From contig NC_014122.1 in the NCBI RefSeq assembly GCF_000092305.1, forward strand, positions 682,001 through 746,000: a DNA stretch of 64,000 nt, given 5' to 3'. Below the pieces are notes generated by a model. That model was not told the origin of the DNA. It saw only the letters and a program-made list of their open reading frames with translations, and made no database searches. This DNA is from Methanocaldococcus infernus ME. GTDB lineage: Archaea > AGJL01 > Methanococci > Methanococcales > Methanocaldococcaceae. The translations under genes and the position numbers were made by a program. Shown one piece after another: positions 32,859-42,285 of this stretch; position 1 is the first letter of the stretch, and each line of letters starts with the position of its first letter.

Positions 32859-33470
32859 ATGAGACTTCTAACCTTAGAAGAAGGAGAATTTGCAGTTAGA
32901 TATGCAAGGGCTGTTATAGAATCTCATTTATCTGGAAAAGAGCTTATTTTAGAAAGCTATCCTGAAATTTTCAATGAAAAAAGAGGGTGCTTTTGTACTC
33001 TCCACACATATCCAGAGAGGGAGTTAAGAGGCTGTATCGGAATTCCTGAGCCAATTATGCCACTGATTGAAGCTTTAAGAGAAGCAGCCTTAGGGTCAAT
33101 AAGGGATCCAAGATTTCCACCAGTTACCTTAGAGGAGATGGATCATATTGTAATAGAGGTTAGTATCTTAACCCCTCCACAGCTTATAGAGGTTAGTAAT
33201 CCAAAAGAATACTTAGAAAAAATAAAGATTGGAGAGGATGGGCTAATTATTGAGTATGGCCCTTACAGAGGCTTACTCCTCCCACAGGTTCCTGTTGAGT
33301 ATGGCTGGGATGTTGAAGAATTTTTAGCCCATCTCTGCTTAAAAGCAGGCTTACCTCCAGATATGTGGTTAGTAGAAGGAGTTAAAATTTACAAATTCCA
33401 AGCTCAAATTTTTGAAGAGCTTGAACCAAGAGGAAAAATAGTTGAAAAGAAGCTAACCGGTCCTCATTAG
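32859..33470 (+). CDS. AMMECR1 family protein
   Basis: 203 residues of the AMMECR1 family, conserved from archaea to humans. The near-invariant LRGCIG is in the stretch RELRGCIGIPEP; other marks are EGEFAVRYARAVIE, ALGSIRDPRFPPVTLEE and IEVSILTPPQ. The molecular function is unresolved; radical-SAM and MEMO genes are common neighbours in archaea but neither is here. GGTGAGAGA precedes the ATG. The last codons and the TAG stop (33468-33470) lie inside the SECIS hairpin of the gene on the opposite strand, so two constraints act on these bases. Confidence 0.95.
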   Translation: MRLLTLEEGEFAVRYARAVIESHLSGKELILESYPEIFNEKRGCFCTLHTYPERELRGCIGIPEPIMPLIEALREAALGSIRDPRFPPVTLEEMDHIVIEVSILTPPQLIEVSNPKEYLEKIKIGEDGLIIEYGPYRGLLLPQVPVEYGWDVEEFLAHLCLKAGLPPDMWLVEGVKIYKFQAQIFEELEPRGKIVEKKLTGPH

Positions 33471-33485
33471 AGGTTCCCGGTTAGC
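33452..33485 (-). promoter_or_regulatory. Archaeal SECIS element
   Basis: On the minus strand: GCTAACCGG (33485-33477), GAA (33476-33474), CCTC (33473-33470), loop TAAT, GAGG (33465-33462), A (33461), CCGGTTAGC (33460-33452). All thirteen pairs are Watson-Crick. The asymmetric internal loop GAA opposite a single A, capped by a short GC-rich stem, is the archaeal SECIS consensus. It follows the in-frame TGA of the HesB-like gene by about 180 bases. The gene's TAA stop (33483-33481) is within the lower stem, and the opposite strand is the end of AMMECR1. Confidence 0.93.
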
Positions 33486-33765
33486 AATCTCTACTGTTAC
33501 CAACTTTTAAGTACTTACCAAATAAGCTTCTTTTAAGCTCTATCTTTACACTACTAAGCCATTGCTGAGCCACTTTATCTAAGAAGATTTTAAATTCATT
33601 GTCATAAATTAACTTATCATCTTCCTTAGGCTCAGCAATGGCTACCCCAAACCTTGGGCCACATCATCCAAAGCCATCAAAGTAAATTATTACACTATCT
33701 GAACCTTTTTTCTTTAACTTCTCCAAGATGAAATTTTTAGCATCATTACTTATCTCAACCTTCAT
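33481..33765 (-). CDS. HesB-like selenoprotein (in-frame TGA read as Sec)
   Basis: 94 residues from ATG 33765 (GAGGTGG upstream) to TAA 33481, with one in-frame TGA at 33666-33664 (residue 34). The protein begins MKVEISNDAKNFILEKLKKK and continues VIIYFDGFG-Sec-CGPRFGVAIAEPKEDDKLIY, with no other stop. The FxGxGCxGPxFG motif is the hallmark of a HesB-like family, and Sec replaces its first Cys. A complete SECIS follows. HesB/IscA relatives carry or deliver iron-sulfur clusters; the Sec form is a known archaeal selenoprotein class from memory. A pseudogene is unlikely because the frame is open on both sides and the motif is intact. TTAATATATAAG near 33799-33810 is a likely promoter. Confidence 0.92.
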
Positions 33766-33925
33766 CTTTTACCACCTCTACGTATTAACTTAGCATTTCT
33801 TATATATTAAGTTTATGGTTGTGGCAATATTATGAACATATATTAAGAAAATTAATAATTATGGACATTGATGTGGTTTTTATTTGAGTTTATTAATTTA
33901 TATGTTAGAGTGTAACTTTCAGATT

Positions 33926-34368
33926 GTTTCCATCCCCTTAGGGGCGTTATTTTACTTTTGTTAGAGCATTTAAAGGAGACATACTATTACGATGTTTCCA
34001 TCCCCTTAGGGGCGTTATTTTACTAATGTAATATTGGATTTGTCAGTTGTTGAGAAGCTAAAATTTGTTTCCATCCCCTTAGGGGCGTTATTTTACTATT
34101 TAAATTTTTCAATTGATAACTTTTGAATAAATCCAAAGTTTCCATCCCCTTAGGGGCGTTATTTTACTTACCACCCATTTATTGTTTTGTCGGTTAATTA
34201 CTTAGGTTTCCATCCCCTTAGGGGCGTTATTTTACCTTTATAAGTTAAAAAATAAAGAATACTACTTTATGTTTCCATCCCCTTAGAGGCGTTATTTTAC
34301 AAGTTCATTAAAAACCATAGAAATTAGAATATTTAATTGTTTCCATCCCCTTAGGGGCGTTATTTTAC
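33926..34368 (-). CRISPR. CRISPR array, seven repeats and six spacers
   Basis: Seven 30-base repeats start at 33926, 33994, 34067, 34138, 34206, 34271 and 34339. Plus-strand repeats begin GTTTCCATCCCC and end CGTTATTTTAC; they contain the palindrome CCCCTTAGGGG. Spacers are 38, 43, 41, 38, 35 and 38 bases. On the minus strand the repeat ends GGGGATGGAAAC, the usual orientation for Methanocaldococcus crRNA with an ATGGAAAC handle, so transcription should run leftward from the AT-rich region at 34369-34852. Repeat six has one change (TTAGAGG for TTAGGGG). No cas gene is in the window. No spacer matches another part of the window by eye. Confidence 0.98.
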
Positions 34369-34852
34369 AAGGCAAAATTTTGCTTGTTTATATCATTTGC
34401 TCTTATAGTATATAAGCTTTATCCCTAATCAACAGACTGAAGGTTAGGTTCTTCTATTTATCTAAAAAGATCCGAAGTTTGATAAAAACCTTTACTTTCC
34501 TTAATACTAAAATAAAACCAAACCTCTAAACCAAAAACGAAATTTCCAAAGGGAAAATAAAATTCTAAAAATAAATAACCCAAAAAACTAAAAAAGCCCA
34601 ATAATTCACAAAAACCGAATATTCAAATTAATAACATTAAGCTACCCTCCGAAGCCAACTAAAAACCAAATAAAAACCAACAAAATCATCTAAAAACAAC
34701 AAAAACCTAAAAACAAAAACTTTAAACAAGATAAAACTCTAAAATAACCTAAAATAAATTATAAACATTCACACCTAAAAGAGTAAAAAAAATCTGAATA
34801 AAATTAGTTAAAAAAAATATAGAATAGAACTTACCCAAACATTCAAAAAAAC
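34369..34852 (-). other. CRISPR leader region, no gene
   Basis: 484 bases without a plausible gene in any frame. On the minus strand it is T-rich and nearly devoid of C; I counted roughly 14 G on the plus strand over the 340 bases from about 34500. A TATA-like CTTATATACT (34416-34407) would start transcription near 34385, about 17 bases before the first repeat in the reading direction. Low-complexity leaders of this length are known for CRISPR loci of this genus. The far end adjoins the hfq-like gene's stop. Confidence 0.7.
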
Positions 34853-35086
<234 letters not shown>

Positions 35087-35138
35087 TTAACTTAAATTAA
35101 AAATTAGCTTCTTAAAATTTATGAAGTGATATATAAAC

Positions 35139-37976
35139 TTAACCTTTAACCACTCCCATAGGTTTCATTCTTGCAACCTTTAAAGAAATTCCAGCCTTAT
35201 GACAGGTGTCAGCTACTAAGTCTATACTTTTATAAGCCTCAGGGGCTTCTTCAGCTAAGACAGCCTTAGAGTCACTTAACGCTATAATTCCCATCTCTTC
35301 CAGCCTTCTTTTTATCTCTGAGCCTCTCCATAACTTTAATGCCTTTGCTCTACTCAACTTCCTCCCAGCCCCATGGGCAGTTGATCCAAAGGTTTCTTCC
35401 ATAGCCTTCTCTGTCCCTTTCATAACATAGGAAGCTGTTCCCATGTCTCCTGGTAAGAGGACAGGCTGGCCAATATCTTTATAGTCTTTTGGTAAAACCT
35501 CATGCCCAGGAGGGAAGGCTCTTGTAGCTCCTTTTCTATGGACTACAACTTTAACTTTTTTCTTCTCAATTCTATGCTCTTCCTTCTTAGCTATGTTGTG
35601 GGCTACATCATAAACTATTTCCATCTCCAAGTCTTCAGCATGTATCTTAAACACTTCTTCAAAGCTTTCCCTAACCCAGTGAGTTATCATCTGCCTATTA
35701 GCCCATGCATAGTTTGCAGAGCAACACATAGCCTTATAGTAAGCTTGTCCCTCTTCAGATTCAAATGGAGCACAGGCTAACTGTCTATCTGGGATAGAGA
35801 TGTTATACTTCTTATAAGCCTTCTCCAAGATTTTTAAATAGTCAGTACAAACCTGATGTCCTAACCCCCTTGATCCAGTATGGACAAGGATAACAACCTG
35901 ATCTTTAAATAACCCATAAGCTTCAGCTGCCTCTTCATCAAATATTTGTTCAACATACTGAACCTCTAAGAAGTGGTTTCCACTTCCTAAGGATCCAAGC
36001 TGAGCTCTTCCTCTATCTTTAGCCTTTTCAGACACATAGGAAGAGTCAGCATCTTCCATACAACCATTTTCTTCAATATATTTTATATCCTCTTTCCAAC
36101 CAAAGCCCTCTTTAACAGCCCACTTAGCCCCTTCCTCTAAAACATCATCCATAACATCCTTACTAAACTTTATAATTCCTTTACTACCTAAACCTGAAGG
36201 AACATTCCTGAATAGTGTTTTAACCAACTCCTTTATTTTTGGTTCAACCTCTTCTCTTGTTAAATTAGTTCTTATTAGTCTAACTCCACAGTTATGAACA
36301 ACAATTCCATTAGCTATGAAGTTATGGGCTTTATCTACTATAGAGATGTCATACAACTTAGAGTTATATGGGATTACTTCTATCTTCTCAACTTCATCTA
36401 AAACAAATCCTCCCATAACTCCATACTCTTTTACAAACTCTTTATATGTTAAAAAGTTCTTTGGTACTCTAACATTTTCTACTTTTTCATAAATTACCCT
36501 CTCTATAAATCTTCTATTTACCCACGTATTCTTAATAGAGGAATAAACATTAGAAAGACTTTTATGTTCATAAAGCTCTATAGCCTTTTTTATAGCCTTC
36601 TTTCTTATGGCTTTAACATATTCTTTATATTTTAGATATGCATAAGCTAACAATCCTTCCTCTTTCTTGTCTTTTGAGTATTCATAACCTACTTTCCCTA
36701 AGAATTGCTTTATACTTTCTTCATTCACAATAGATAGCCTATAAGAAACTCTATTTTCCAGAGCCTTAATTTCATAAATTATACTCTCAACTCCAAACTC
36801 TAAGAGAATCTCTCTAATGTCTTCTAAGTAGGATAGGAGATTTTCTTTAAGGGAACTTATCTTAGACTGTGTAAGTGAGATTGGTAGAGGAGTGTATCTT
36901 TTAAAGAAAATCTTGCTACCATCAGCTCCAAACAATCCTGCTAAGAAATTTCTTTTAATCCAAAGTGGAGCCTCCTTTATCCACTCAGGAACTTTATAAG
37001 AAACTTCAGTCTTTTTTCCTATTGGCATTCCAAGCTTATGCATGAATAAGGCAAAAGCCTTAGATGATACCTTTATAAAGTTATCTTCTTTCTTATTGTA
37101 TATTTTTGAAGCTTTTATTCCTAACTTTTCTAAATCTTTTTTAACCTCTAATAACTCCTCTTTCTTCCCATAGAATGCCAAATACAACTTTCCAGTTTTT
37201 TCTCTAACAATAATTCCATCTCCTAAGGCAAACCCTAACAATCTTGCAATTATTCCTATCTTCTCATGATTCATTCTTAGAGGGATCAATCCCCTATCCT
37301 TTAGATATTTAATTATTTGCTTATCACAATCTTTAAAGTCTTCTTCATCCAATATTATTTTATCAGAAGGCTCTTCATACTCAACCCCTTCAAAAGGATA
37401 AACCACTACTTTATCTCCCTCTCTTATCATTCCCATTGGAACATATCCATTAATTGTTAAAATTGGATGATCAGGACTTCCCTTTAAAACCTTTCCACTC
37501 CTTGTTTTTATCATAATTATTTTACCATCTCCCTCTCTCTCAGAAATAAAGAGAATATTAGAAAAGCTTTCTCTACCTTCTTCTATATTATATATCTTAA
37601 GCCTCTCTCTAAGATTTTCTTTAAGCTCCTTAATTTTTATCCAATATCCCTCCTCTGTTAGAACTTTACTATCCTCAGATAGGCAGTTGATATCAAATCC
37701 AACTCCACCAGGGCTTATAATTCCATTTTTTTGATCAAAGGCAGCAACCCCTCCAATACAGAAGCCATAGCCATAATGAACATCTGGCATAGCTATAGAA
37801 TATTTATAAATTCCAGGTAGGCAAGAGACATTAGCTATTTGCTCTAAAACTTCACTCTCAAGCTCATCCAATAAAATCTCATTTAAGTAAATTCTCCCTG
37901 GAACTCTCATACATTCTTTATAATCCTTAGGCAATTCCCAAACAACCTCACCCACTCTCTTTAAAATCTCTTTCAT
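35139..37976 (-). CDS. rtcB: RNA ligase RtcB, interrupted by an intein
   Basis: 945 residues, of which 98-562 are an intein; the mature ligase is 480 residues (97 + 383), the normal RtcB length. RtcB joins 2',3'-cyclic phosphate and 5'-OH RNA ends with GTP and Mn2+, and seals tRNA halves after intron removal, such as that of the tRNA-Trp at 2 kb. Mature motifs include [29 protein letters not shown] (intein insertion at a metal-site Cys), [36 protein letters not shown] with the guanylylated His, and the MGIIALSDS segment. The start ATG at 37976 has a GGGTGG-type site. It is 14 bases from the ligase gene upstream. Confidence 0.96.
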   Translation of the reverse strand: MKEILKRVGEVVWELPKDYKECMRVPGRIYLNEILLDELESEVLEQIANVSCLPGIYKYSIAMPDVHYGYGFCIGGVAAFDQKNGIISPGGVGFDINCLSEDSKVLTEEGYWIKIKELKENLRERLKIYNIEEGRESFSNILFISEREGDGKIIMIKTRSGKVLKGSPDHPILTINGYVPMGMIREGDKVVVYPFEGVEYEEPSDKIILDEEDFKDCDKQIIKYLKDRGLIPLRMNHEKIGIIARLLGFALGDGIIVREKTGKLYLAFYGKKEELLEVKKDLEKLGIKASKIYNKKEDNFIKVSSKAFALFMHKLGMPIGKKTEVSYKVPEWIKEAPLWIKRNFLAGLFGADGSKIFFKRYTPLPISLTQSKISSLKENLLSYLEDIREILLEFGVESIIYEIKALENRVSYRLSIVNEESIKQFLGKVGYEYSKDKKEEGLLAYAYLKYKEYVKAIRKKAIKKAIELYEHKSLSNVYSSIKNTWVNRRFIERVIYEKVENVRVPKNFLTYKEFVKEYGVMGGFVLDEVEKIEVIPYNSKLYDISIVDKAHNFIANGIVVHNCGVRLIRTNLTREEVEPKIKELVKTLFRNVPSGLGSKGIIKFSKDVMDDVLEEGAKWAVKEGFGWKEDIKYIEENGCMEDADSSYVSEKAKDRGRAQLGSLGSGNHFLEVQYVEQIFDEEAAEAYGLFKDQVVILVHTGSRGLGHQVCTDYLKILEKAYKKYNISIPDRQLACAPFESEEGQAYYKAMCCSANYAWANRQMITHWVRESFEEVFKIHAEDLEMEIVYDVAHNIAKKEEHRIEKKKVKVVVHRKGATRAFPPGHEVLPKDYKDIGQPVLLPGDMGTASYVMKGTEKAMEETFGSTAHGAGRKLSRAKALKLWRGSEIKRRLEEMGIIALSDSKAVLAEEAPEAYKSIDLVADTCHKAGISLKVARMKPMGVVKG
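36291..37685 (-). mobile_element. RtcB intein with LAGLIDADG homing endonuclease
   Basis: 465 residues, C98 to N562 of the precursor. The N-terminal splice block is [20 protein letters not shown] with nucleophile Cys. Block B is around [17 protein letters not shown]. The two LAGLIDADG-type motifs are [13 protein letters not shown] and [14 protein letters not shown]. The C-terminal block is [10 protein letters not shown] followed by Cys, so the His-Asn pair and the +1 nucleophile are all present. All required splicing residues are intact, and both aspartates of the endonuclease motifs are present, so it may still home. M. jannaschii has an intein in its rtcB gene as I remember. Confidence 0.95.
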
Positions 37977-37990
37977 CCTTAACCACCCTT

Positions 37991-39688
37991 TTACTTTCTC
38001 TGAAGCTTGTAAATTCTCTCAACATCTTCAAGTGTATTTATATCCTCTATACTCTTATCAAACCTAAACCTAACAATTCTTGGAAATCTGAGAGCATAGC
38101 CACAGGGGTATTTATCAGATTTCTGAATCTCTTCATAAGCCACTTCAACAACAATCTCTGGCTTAACTATAACCTCATCTCCAAGGTCTTTAACAACTAT
38201 CTTATCAATCATCTCCTTAAGCATCTGTAAATCCTCTTCAGTTAAGCCAGTTCCCACATAACCTATAGGCTGTAAATTCCCATCTTTATCTTTAACACAA
38301 ATCTCAAAAGAGCCATACCAATCCTTTCTCTTTCCCATTCCTCTCTTAGCCTTTGTTATGACAACATCTAAGTTTTCTAAGGTAGGTTTAAATTTATACA
38401 TAGTTCTTACTCTACTCCCTGGAGTGTAAGGAGCATTTAAATTTTTGATCATAACTCCCTCATGTCCTATAGATAGAGACCACTTATAAAACTCTTTAGC
38501 CTCTCTTGGGTCATTAGTTACCAACTTATAAGAGATATCTATCTTCTTATCCTCCTTTAATTCCCTCTCTATCCTCTCCCTCTCTTTCCTCCAATCATTC
38601 TCATATCCTACAAGCTCTTCTAAAGCTTTCCTTCTCTCTTTAAAAGGTTTATCTATGTAAGATTCTCCATCCTTATATAGTAAGTCAAATAGATAAGCCC
38701 TTAAGTTAATCTTTTTCATAGCCTTTCCAATATCATGTTTCCTTCTAAATCTCCTTAGTATGTCTTGAAAAGGCCTTGGTCTTCCTTCCTCTATGGCTAC
38801 ACACTCACCTTCAACAATTAAGTCATGTTTAAACTTCTTTATCTCATTAACAATCTCTGGCAAGGCATGGGTAACATCTTCCAACTTTCTACTGTAAATT
38901 TTAACCTTATCTCCCTTCTTATGTATCTGGATCCTTGCTCCATCATACTTGGTTTCAAACTGAGGATGTCCCATCTCTATAATAGCTTCCTCTATTGAAG
39001 GAGCCAGCTGAGCAAGCATAGGTTTTATTGGTCTAAATAACTTAATGTTAAGTTCTTTATCATCAAGCTCATTCTTCATTAACTTCTCAGCCAATAAACC
39101 AATGTCATTAGTTACAGCATAAATTTTTTCTAACTTCTCTTTAGGGACATTGAAATAAATGGAAAGAGCTTCTAAAACTGTGGGAATGTTCATTCCTATC
39201 CTCATGTCTCCTAAAATAAGCCTTGCTAAGTATCTCCTCTCTATTGGGCTTGCTCTTAAAAATAGGCTTGATATAAGCCTCATCTTCTTTTTCTGGCTAC
39301 CCTCTCCTTCAGTCTCAGCAACCTTCCTTAATGTCTCAAAAACCTCCTTAACTGTCAGTGGAGAGAAGAGAAGAGTTTTAACCTTCCCTTCTTCCTTAGC
39401 CTTCTCAGCAGCTAAGCCAATATCTCCAGTCTCTTTAATCTTCTCATAGAGCTTATCCTTATTAATTCCTGAGGAGATGATAGCATTAATCAATAACTTC
39501 TCCCCAACACCAAGCTCTCTCTCATCATACTCTGGGAAAACTCTTCCTATGGCTATATAGCAAATTCTTTTTAAATCCTCAGGATCTTTAACCTTCTCAA
39601 GCAATTTTATAAAGTAAGCTCTCTTATCTAACCTCTTAGTTGTATTCTCTATCTTGTTAAAAATTTCACAAACTTCTTTCCACAACAT
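37991..39688 (-). CDS. lig: ATP-dependent DNA ligase
   Basis: 565 residues, the usual archaeal ligase length. The N-terminal DNA-binding domain spans about 1-220. The adenylation domain has the active lysine in [16 protein letters not shown] (near residue 247), [19 protein letters not shown], and [16 protein letters not shown]. The C-terminal OB-fold has [20 protein letters not shown], then [17 protein letters not shown] and [12 protein letters not shown]. It seals nicks during lagging-strand synthesis and repair, docking on PCNA. It lies between the MinD gene (one base away) and rtcB (14 bases), all on the minus strand. Confidence 0.97.
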   Translation of the reverse strand: MLWKEVCEIFNKIENTTKRLDKRAYFIKLLEKVKDPEDLKRICYIAIGRVFPEYDERELGVGEKLLINAIISSGINKDKLYEKIKETGDIGLAAEKAKEEGKVKTLLFSPLTVKEVFETLRKVAETEGEGSQKKKMRLISSLFLRASPIERRYLARLILGDMRIGMNIPTVLEALSIYFNVPKEKLEKIYAVTNDIGLLAEKLMKNELDDKELNIKLFRPIKPMLAQLAPSIEEAIIEMGHPQFETKYDGARIQIHKKGDKVKIYSRKLEDVTHALPEIVNEIKKFKHDLIVEGECVAIEEGRPRPFQDILRRFRRKHDIGKAMKKINLRAYLFDLLYKDGESYIDKPFKERRKALEELVGYENDWRKERERIERELKEDKKIDISYKLVTNDPREAKEFYKWSLSIGHEGVMIKNLNAPYTPGSRVRTMYKFKPTLENLDVVITKAKRGMGKRKDWYGSFEICVKDKDGNLQPIGYVGTGLTEEDLQMLKEMIDKIVVKDLGDEVIVKPEIVVEVAYEEIQKSDKYPCGYALRFPRIVRFRFDKSIEDINTLEDVERIYKLQRK

Positions 39689-39689
39689 A

Positions 39690-40466
39690 CTATAATCCCA
39701 GCCATCTTTTTATTCTGTCAAATAAGCTTTCCTCCTTTTTAATGGTTGGCACTTCAATATTTATAGGTTCTCCTGAGATTAGAGAGGCTAACTTTAAATA
39801 GGCTAAGGATGCTGGAGCATTCTTTTTATACTCAATAACTGTCATCTTCTTTAAGGCAGCATCTCTAACATACCTATCTTCAGGAACTTCAACAAGAACC
39901 CTTCCTTTAATAAGCATCTCAATCTCTTCCTTCCCAAGCTCTCCAAAGTCTCTCCCAACCCTATTTAAGACAATCCCTAAAAGAGGGGTTCCAACAGATT
40001 CAGCACTCTCCTTTAACCTTGAGGCATCAACAATAGAAAACATCTCTGGAGTTACAACCAATAAGAGTTTATCAGCTGTAGCCAAGTGTACAGTCATCTC
40101 CCTATTTAACCCAGCTGGAGCATCTATTAAGATGTAGTCAAACTCATCCCCAACCTCTTCTAAAACCTCTGGTAAAAGCTCTATCTCAGCCTTTTTATAG
40201 CCCTCTAAACTTAAACTTGTTGGAACTACATAAACTCCAGTCTTATGCTTATAGATAGCTTCTCTAATATCTGCTTCTCCACTTAAAACCTCATGTAAGC
40301 TTGGCTTTTTCTTATCTAAGTTAAATAATATGGCTAAGTTAGCCATAGATAAGTCTCCATCAATAACTAAAGTTTTTTTCCCTAACTTAGCTAAAGCCAC
40401 AGCTAAAGAGGCTGTTGTAGTTGTTTTTCCAACCCCTCCCTTTCCTGAAGCTATGGTAATAATCAT
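39690..40466 (-). CDS. minD: MinD/ParA family ATPase
   Basis: 258 residues from the ATG at 40466; an in-frame TTG at 40481 is part of the GAGGTT ribosome-binding region. The deviant Walker A is IASGKGGVGKTTTTASLAVA with the signature lysine. Switch/Walker B are LVIDGDLSMANLAILFNLD and YILIDAPAGLNREM. The C-terminal region ends FDRIKRWLGL, a short amphipathic helix like the membrane-targeting sequence of MinD. Archaeal members may position proteins or act in cell division, but roles vary. It is divergent from thsA. Confidence 0.9.
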   Translation of the reverse strand: MIITIASGKGGVGKTTTTASLAVALAKLGKKTLVIDGDLSMANLAILFNLDKKKPSLHEVLSGEADIREAIYKHKTGVYVVPTSLSLEGYKKAEIELLPEVLEEVGDEFDYILIDAPAGLNREMTVHLATADKLLLVVTPEMFSIVDASRLKESAESVGTPLLGIVLNRVGRDFGELGKEEIEMLIKGRVLVEVPEDRYVRDAALKKMTVIEYKKNAPASLAYLKLASLISGEPINIEVPTIKKEESLFDRIKRWLGL

Positions 40467-40566
40467 AACAAAGAACCTCAAACTTTTTATTTTTAGTTAT
40501 TTTTAGTTTAAAGTGTTCTCCTATTTAATTCTTTATTGATATACTTAAAACAACAAAACCAAAACC

Positions 40567-40575
40567 TTTATATAC
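40567..40575 (+). promoter_or_regulatory. TATA box of the thermosome gene
   Basis: TTTATATAC preceded by the purine-rich AACCAAAACC lies 62 bases before the thsA ATG. Transcription would start near 40598, giving a ~30-base leader with GGTGAT. It is among the best promoter matches in the window, fitting a highly expressed chaperonin. Confidence 0.75.
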
Positions 40576-40628
40576 TACTACAATAACATATACATACCGA
40601 AGTAAGAACCAAGTGAAAGGTGATAGGG

Positions 40629-42251
40629 ATGGCAATGAACGCTCCAATAGTAGTTTTACCAGAGAATGTTAAGAGATACGTTGGAAGAGATGCTCAAAGA
40701 ATGAACATCTTGGCAGGGAGAATAATAGCTGAGACTGTAAGAACTACCTTAGGACCAAAGGGAATGGACAAGATGTTAGTTGATGAGTTAGGAGATATAA
40801 TAGTTACTAACGACGGAGTTACCATATTAAAAGAGATGAGTGTTGAACATCCAGCTGCTAAGATGTTAATTGAAGTCGCTAAGACTCAAGAGAAAGAGGT
40901 TGGAGATGGAACTACAACAGCTGTTGTTATCGCTGGAGAGTTATTAAGAAAGGCTGAAGAGTTGTTAGATCAGAATATACACCCAAGTGTTATAATAAAC
41001 GGTTATGAGTTAGCAAGAAATAAGGCTATAGAGGAGTTAAAGAACATAGCTAAGGAAGTTAAGCCAGAAGACACTGAAATGTTAAAGAAAATCGCAATGA
41101 CTTCAATAACTGGAAAAGGAGCTGAGAAGGCAAGAGAGAAGTTAGCTGAAATAGTCGTTGAAGCTGTTAGATCTGTCGTTGATGAAGAGACTGGAAAAGT
41201 TGATAAAGATTTAATAAAAGTTGAGAAGAAGGAAGGAGCTCCAATAGAAGAAACAACCTTAATAAAAGGAGTTGTTATTGACAAGGAGAGAGTTAACCCA
41301 CAAATGCCAAAGAAAGTAGAAAACGCTAAGATAGCATTATTAAACTGCCCAATTGAAGTTAAAGAAACTGAAACTGACGCTGAGATAAGAATAACTGACC
41401 CAAGTAAGTTAATTGAGTTCATCGAGCAAGAAGAGAAAATGATTAAGGATATGGTTGATAAGATAGCTGCTACTGGAGCTAACGTAGTGTTCTGTCAGAA
41501 GGGAATTGACGACTTAGCTCAGCACTACTTAGCTAAGAAGGGAATCTTAGCAGTTAGAAGAGTTAAGAAGTCAGATATGGAGAAATTAGCTAAGGCTACT
41601 GGAGCAAGAATCGTTACTAAGATAGATGACTTAACCCCAGAAGACCTTGGAGAGGCTGGATTAGTTGAAGAGAGAAAGGTTGCTGGAGACGCAATGATCT
41701 TCGTTGAAAACTGCAAGCATCCAAAGGCAGTTACAATATTAGCAAGAGGTTCAACCGAGCACGTTGTTGAAGAGGTTGCAAGAGCTTTAGAAGATGCTAT
41801 AGGCGTTGTTAAGTGCGCCTTAGAGGATGGAAGAATTGTAGCCGGTGGAGGAGCTGCTGAGATAGAGTTAGCTAAGAGATTAAGAAAATACTCTGAAAGT
41901 ATAGAAGGAAGAGAGCAACTCGCTGTTAGAGCTTTCGCAGATGCATTAGAGGTAATTCCAAGAACCTTAGCCGAGAACTCAGGATTAGATCCAATTGACA
42001 TGTTAGTCAAGTTAAGAGCTGCTCACGAGAAAGAAGGAGGAGAAGTTTACGGATTAGATGTCTTTGAAGGAGAAGTCGTTAACATGTTAGAGAAAGGAGT
42101 TGTTGAGCCATTAAAGGTTAAGACTCAAGCTATAGACTCAGCTACTGAAGCGTCAGTTATGCTCTTAAGAATTGATGATGTCATAGCTGCAGAGAAATCC
42201 AAGGGAGAAGAGAAAGGCGGAGGAATGGGAGGAGAAGATGAGGAGTTCTAA
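40629..42251 (+). CDS. thsA: Thermosome subunit (group II chaperonin)
   Basis: 540 residues from ATG 40629; the in-frame GTG at 40620 is part of the GGTGAT ribosome-binding site. It begins [20 protein letters not shown], then [20 protein letters not shown], and the ATP site [19 protein letters not shown]; the second catalytic Asp is in the [10 protein letters not shown] to [11 protein letters not shown] region. The tail is a Gly/Glu-rich stretch ending GEDEEF, shorter than the GGMPGM tail of M. jannaschii. Codon use is strongly C-ending and richer in CpG than its neighbours, the mark of a highly expressed gene here. It stands alone with its own promoter. Confidence 0.98.
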   Translation: MAMNAPIVVLPENVKRYVGRDAQRMNILAGRIIAETVRTTLGPKGMDKMLVDELGDIIVTNDGVTILKEMSVEHPAAKMLIEVAKTQEKEVGDGTTTAVVIAGELLRKAEELLDQNIHPSVIINGYELARNKAIEELKNIAKEVKPEDTEMLKKIAMTSITGKGAEKAREKLAEIVVEAVRSVVDEETGKVDKDLIKVEKKEGAPIEETTLIKGVVIDKERVNPQMPKKVENAKIALLNCPIEVKETETDAEIRITDPSKLIEFIEQEEKMIKDMVDKIAATGANVVFCQKGIDDLAQHYLAKKGILAVRRVKKSDMEKLAKATGARIVTKIDDLTPEDLGEAGLVEERKVAGDAMIFVENCKHPKAVTILARGSTEHVVEEVARALEDAIGVVKCALEDGRIVAGGGAAEIELAKRLRKYSESIEGREQLAVRAFADALEVIPRTLAENSGLDPIDMLVKLRAAHEKEGGEVYGLDVFEGEVVNMLEKGVVEPLKVKTQAIDSATEASVMLLRIDDVIAAEKSKGEEKGGGMGGEDEEF

Positions 42252-42285
42252 ACTTCTCTAACTAATTTTTTATTTTATTTTTTTA

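Noticed and set aside
33452-33485. Hairpin after AMMECR1 as an intrinsic terminator or H/ACA fragment
   Set aside because: No T run follows on the plus strand and no ACA box lies at the right distance; the GAA/A internal loop and the in-frame TGA on the other strand identify it as a SECIS.
33481-33765. HesB-like gene as a nonsense-mutated pseudogene
   Set aside because: Only one stop interrupts it, it is TGA exactly at a family Cys, the rest of the frame and ribosome-binding site are intact, and a SECIS is present.
33926-34852. Cas or anti-phage genes linked to the CRISPR array
   Set aside because: Neighbours (hfq-like, rtcB, AMMECR1, HesB-like) are housekeeping genes; hjc, the NYN protein and Rad50 elsewhere in the window have better non-Cas identities.
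35139-37976. 945-residue RtcB as a gene fusion
   Set aside because: The extra 465 residues have intein splice blocks and LAGLIDADG motifs, and the flanks join into a normal 480-residue RtcB.
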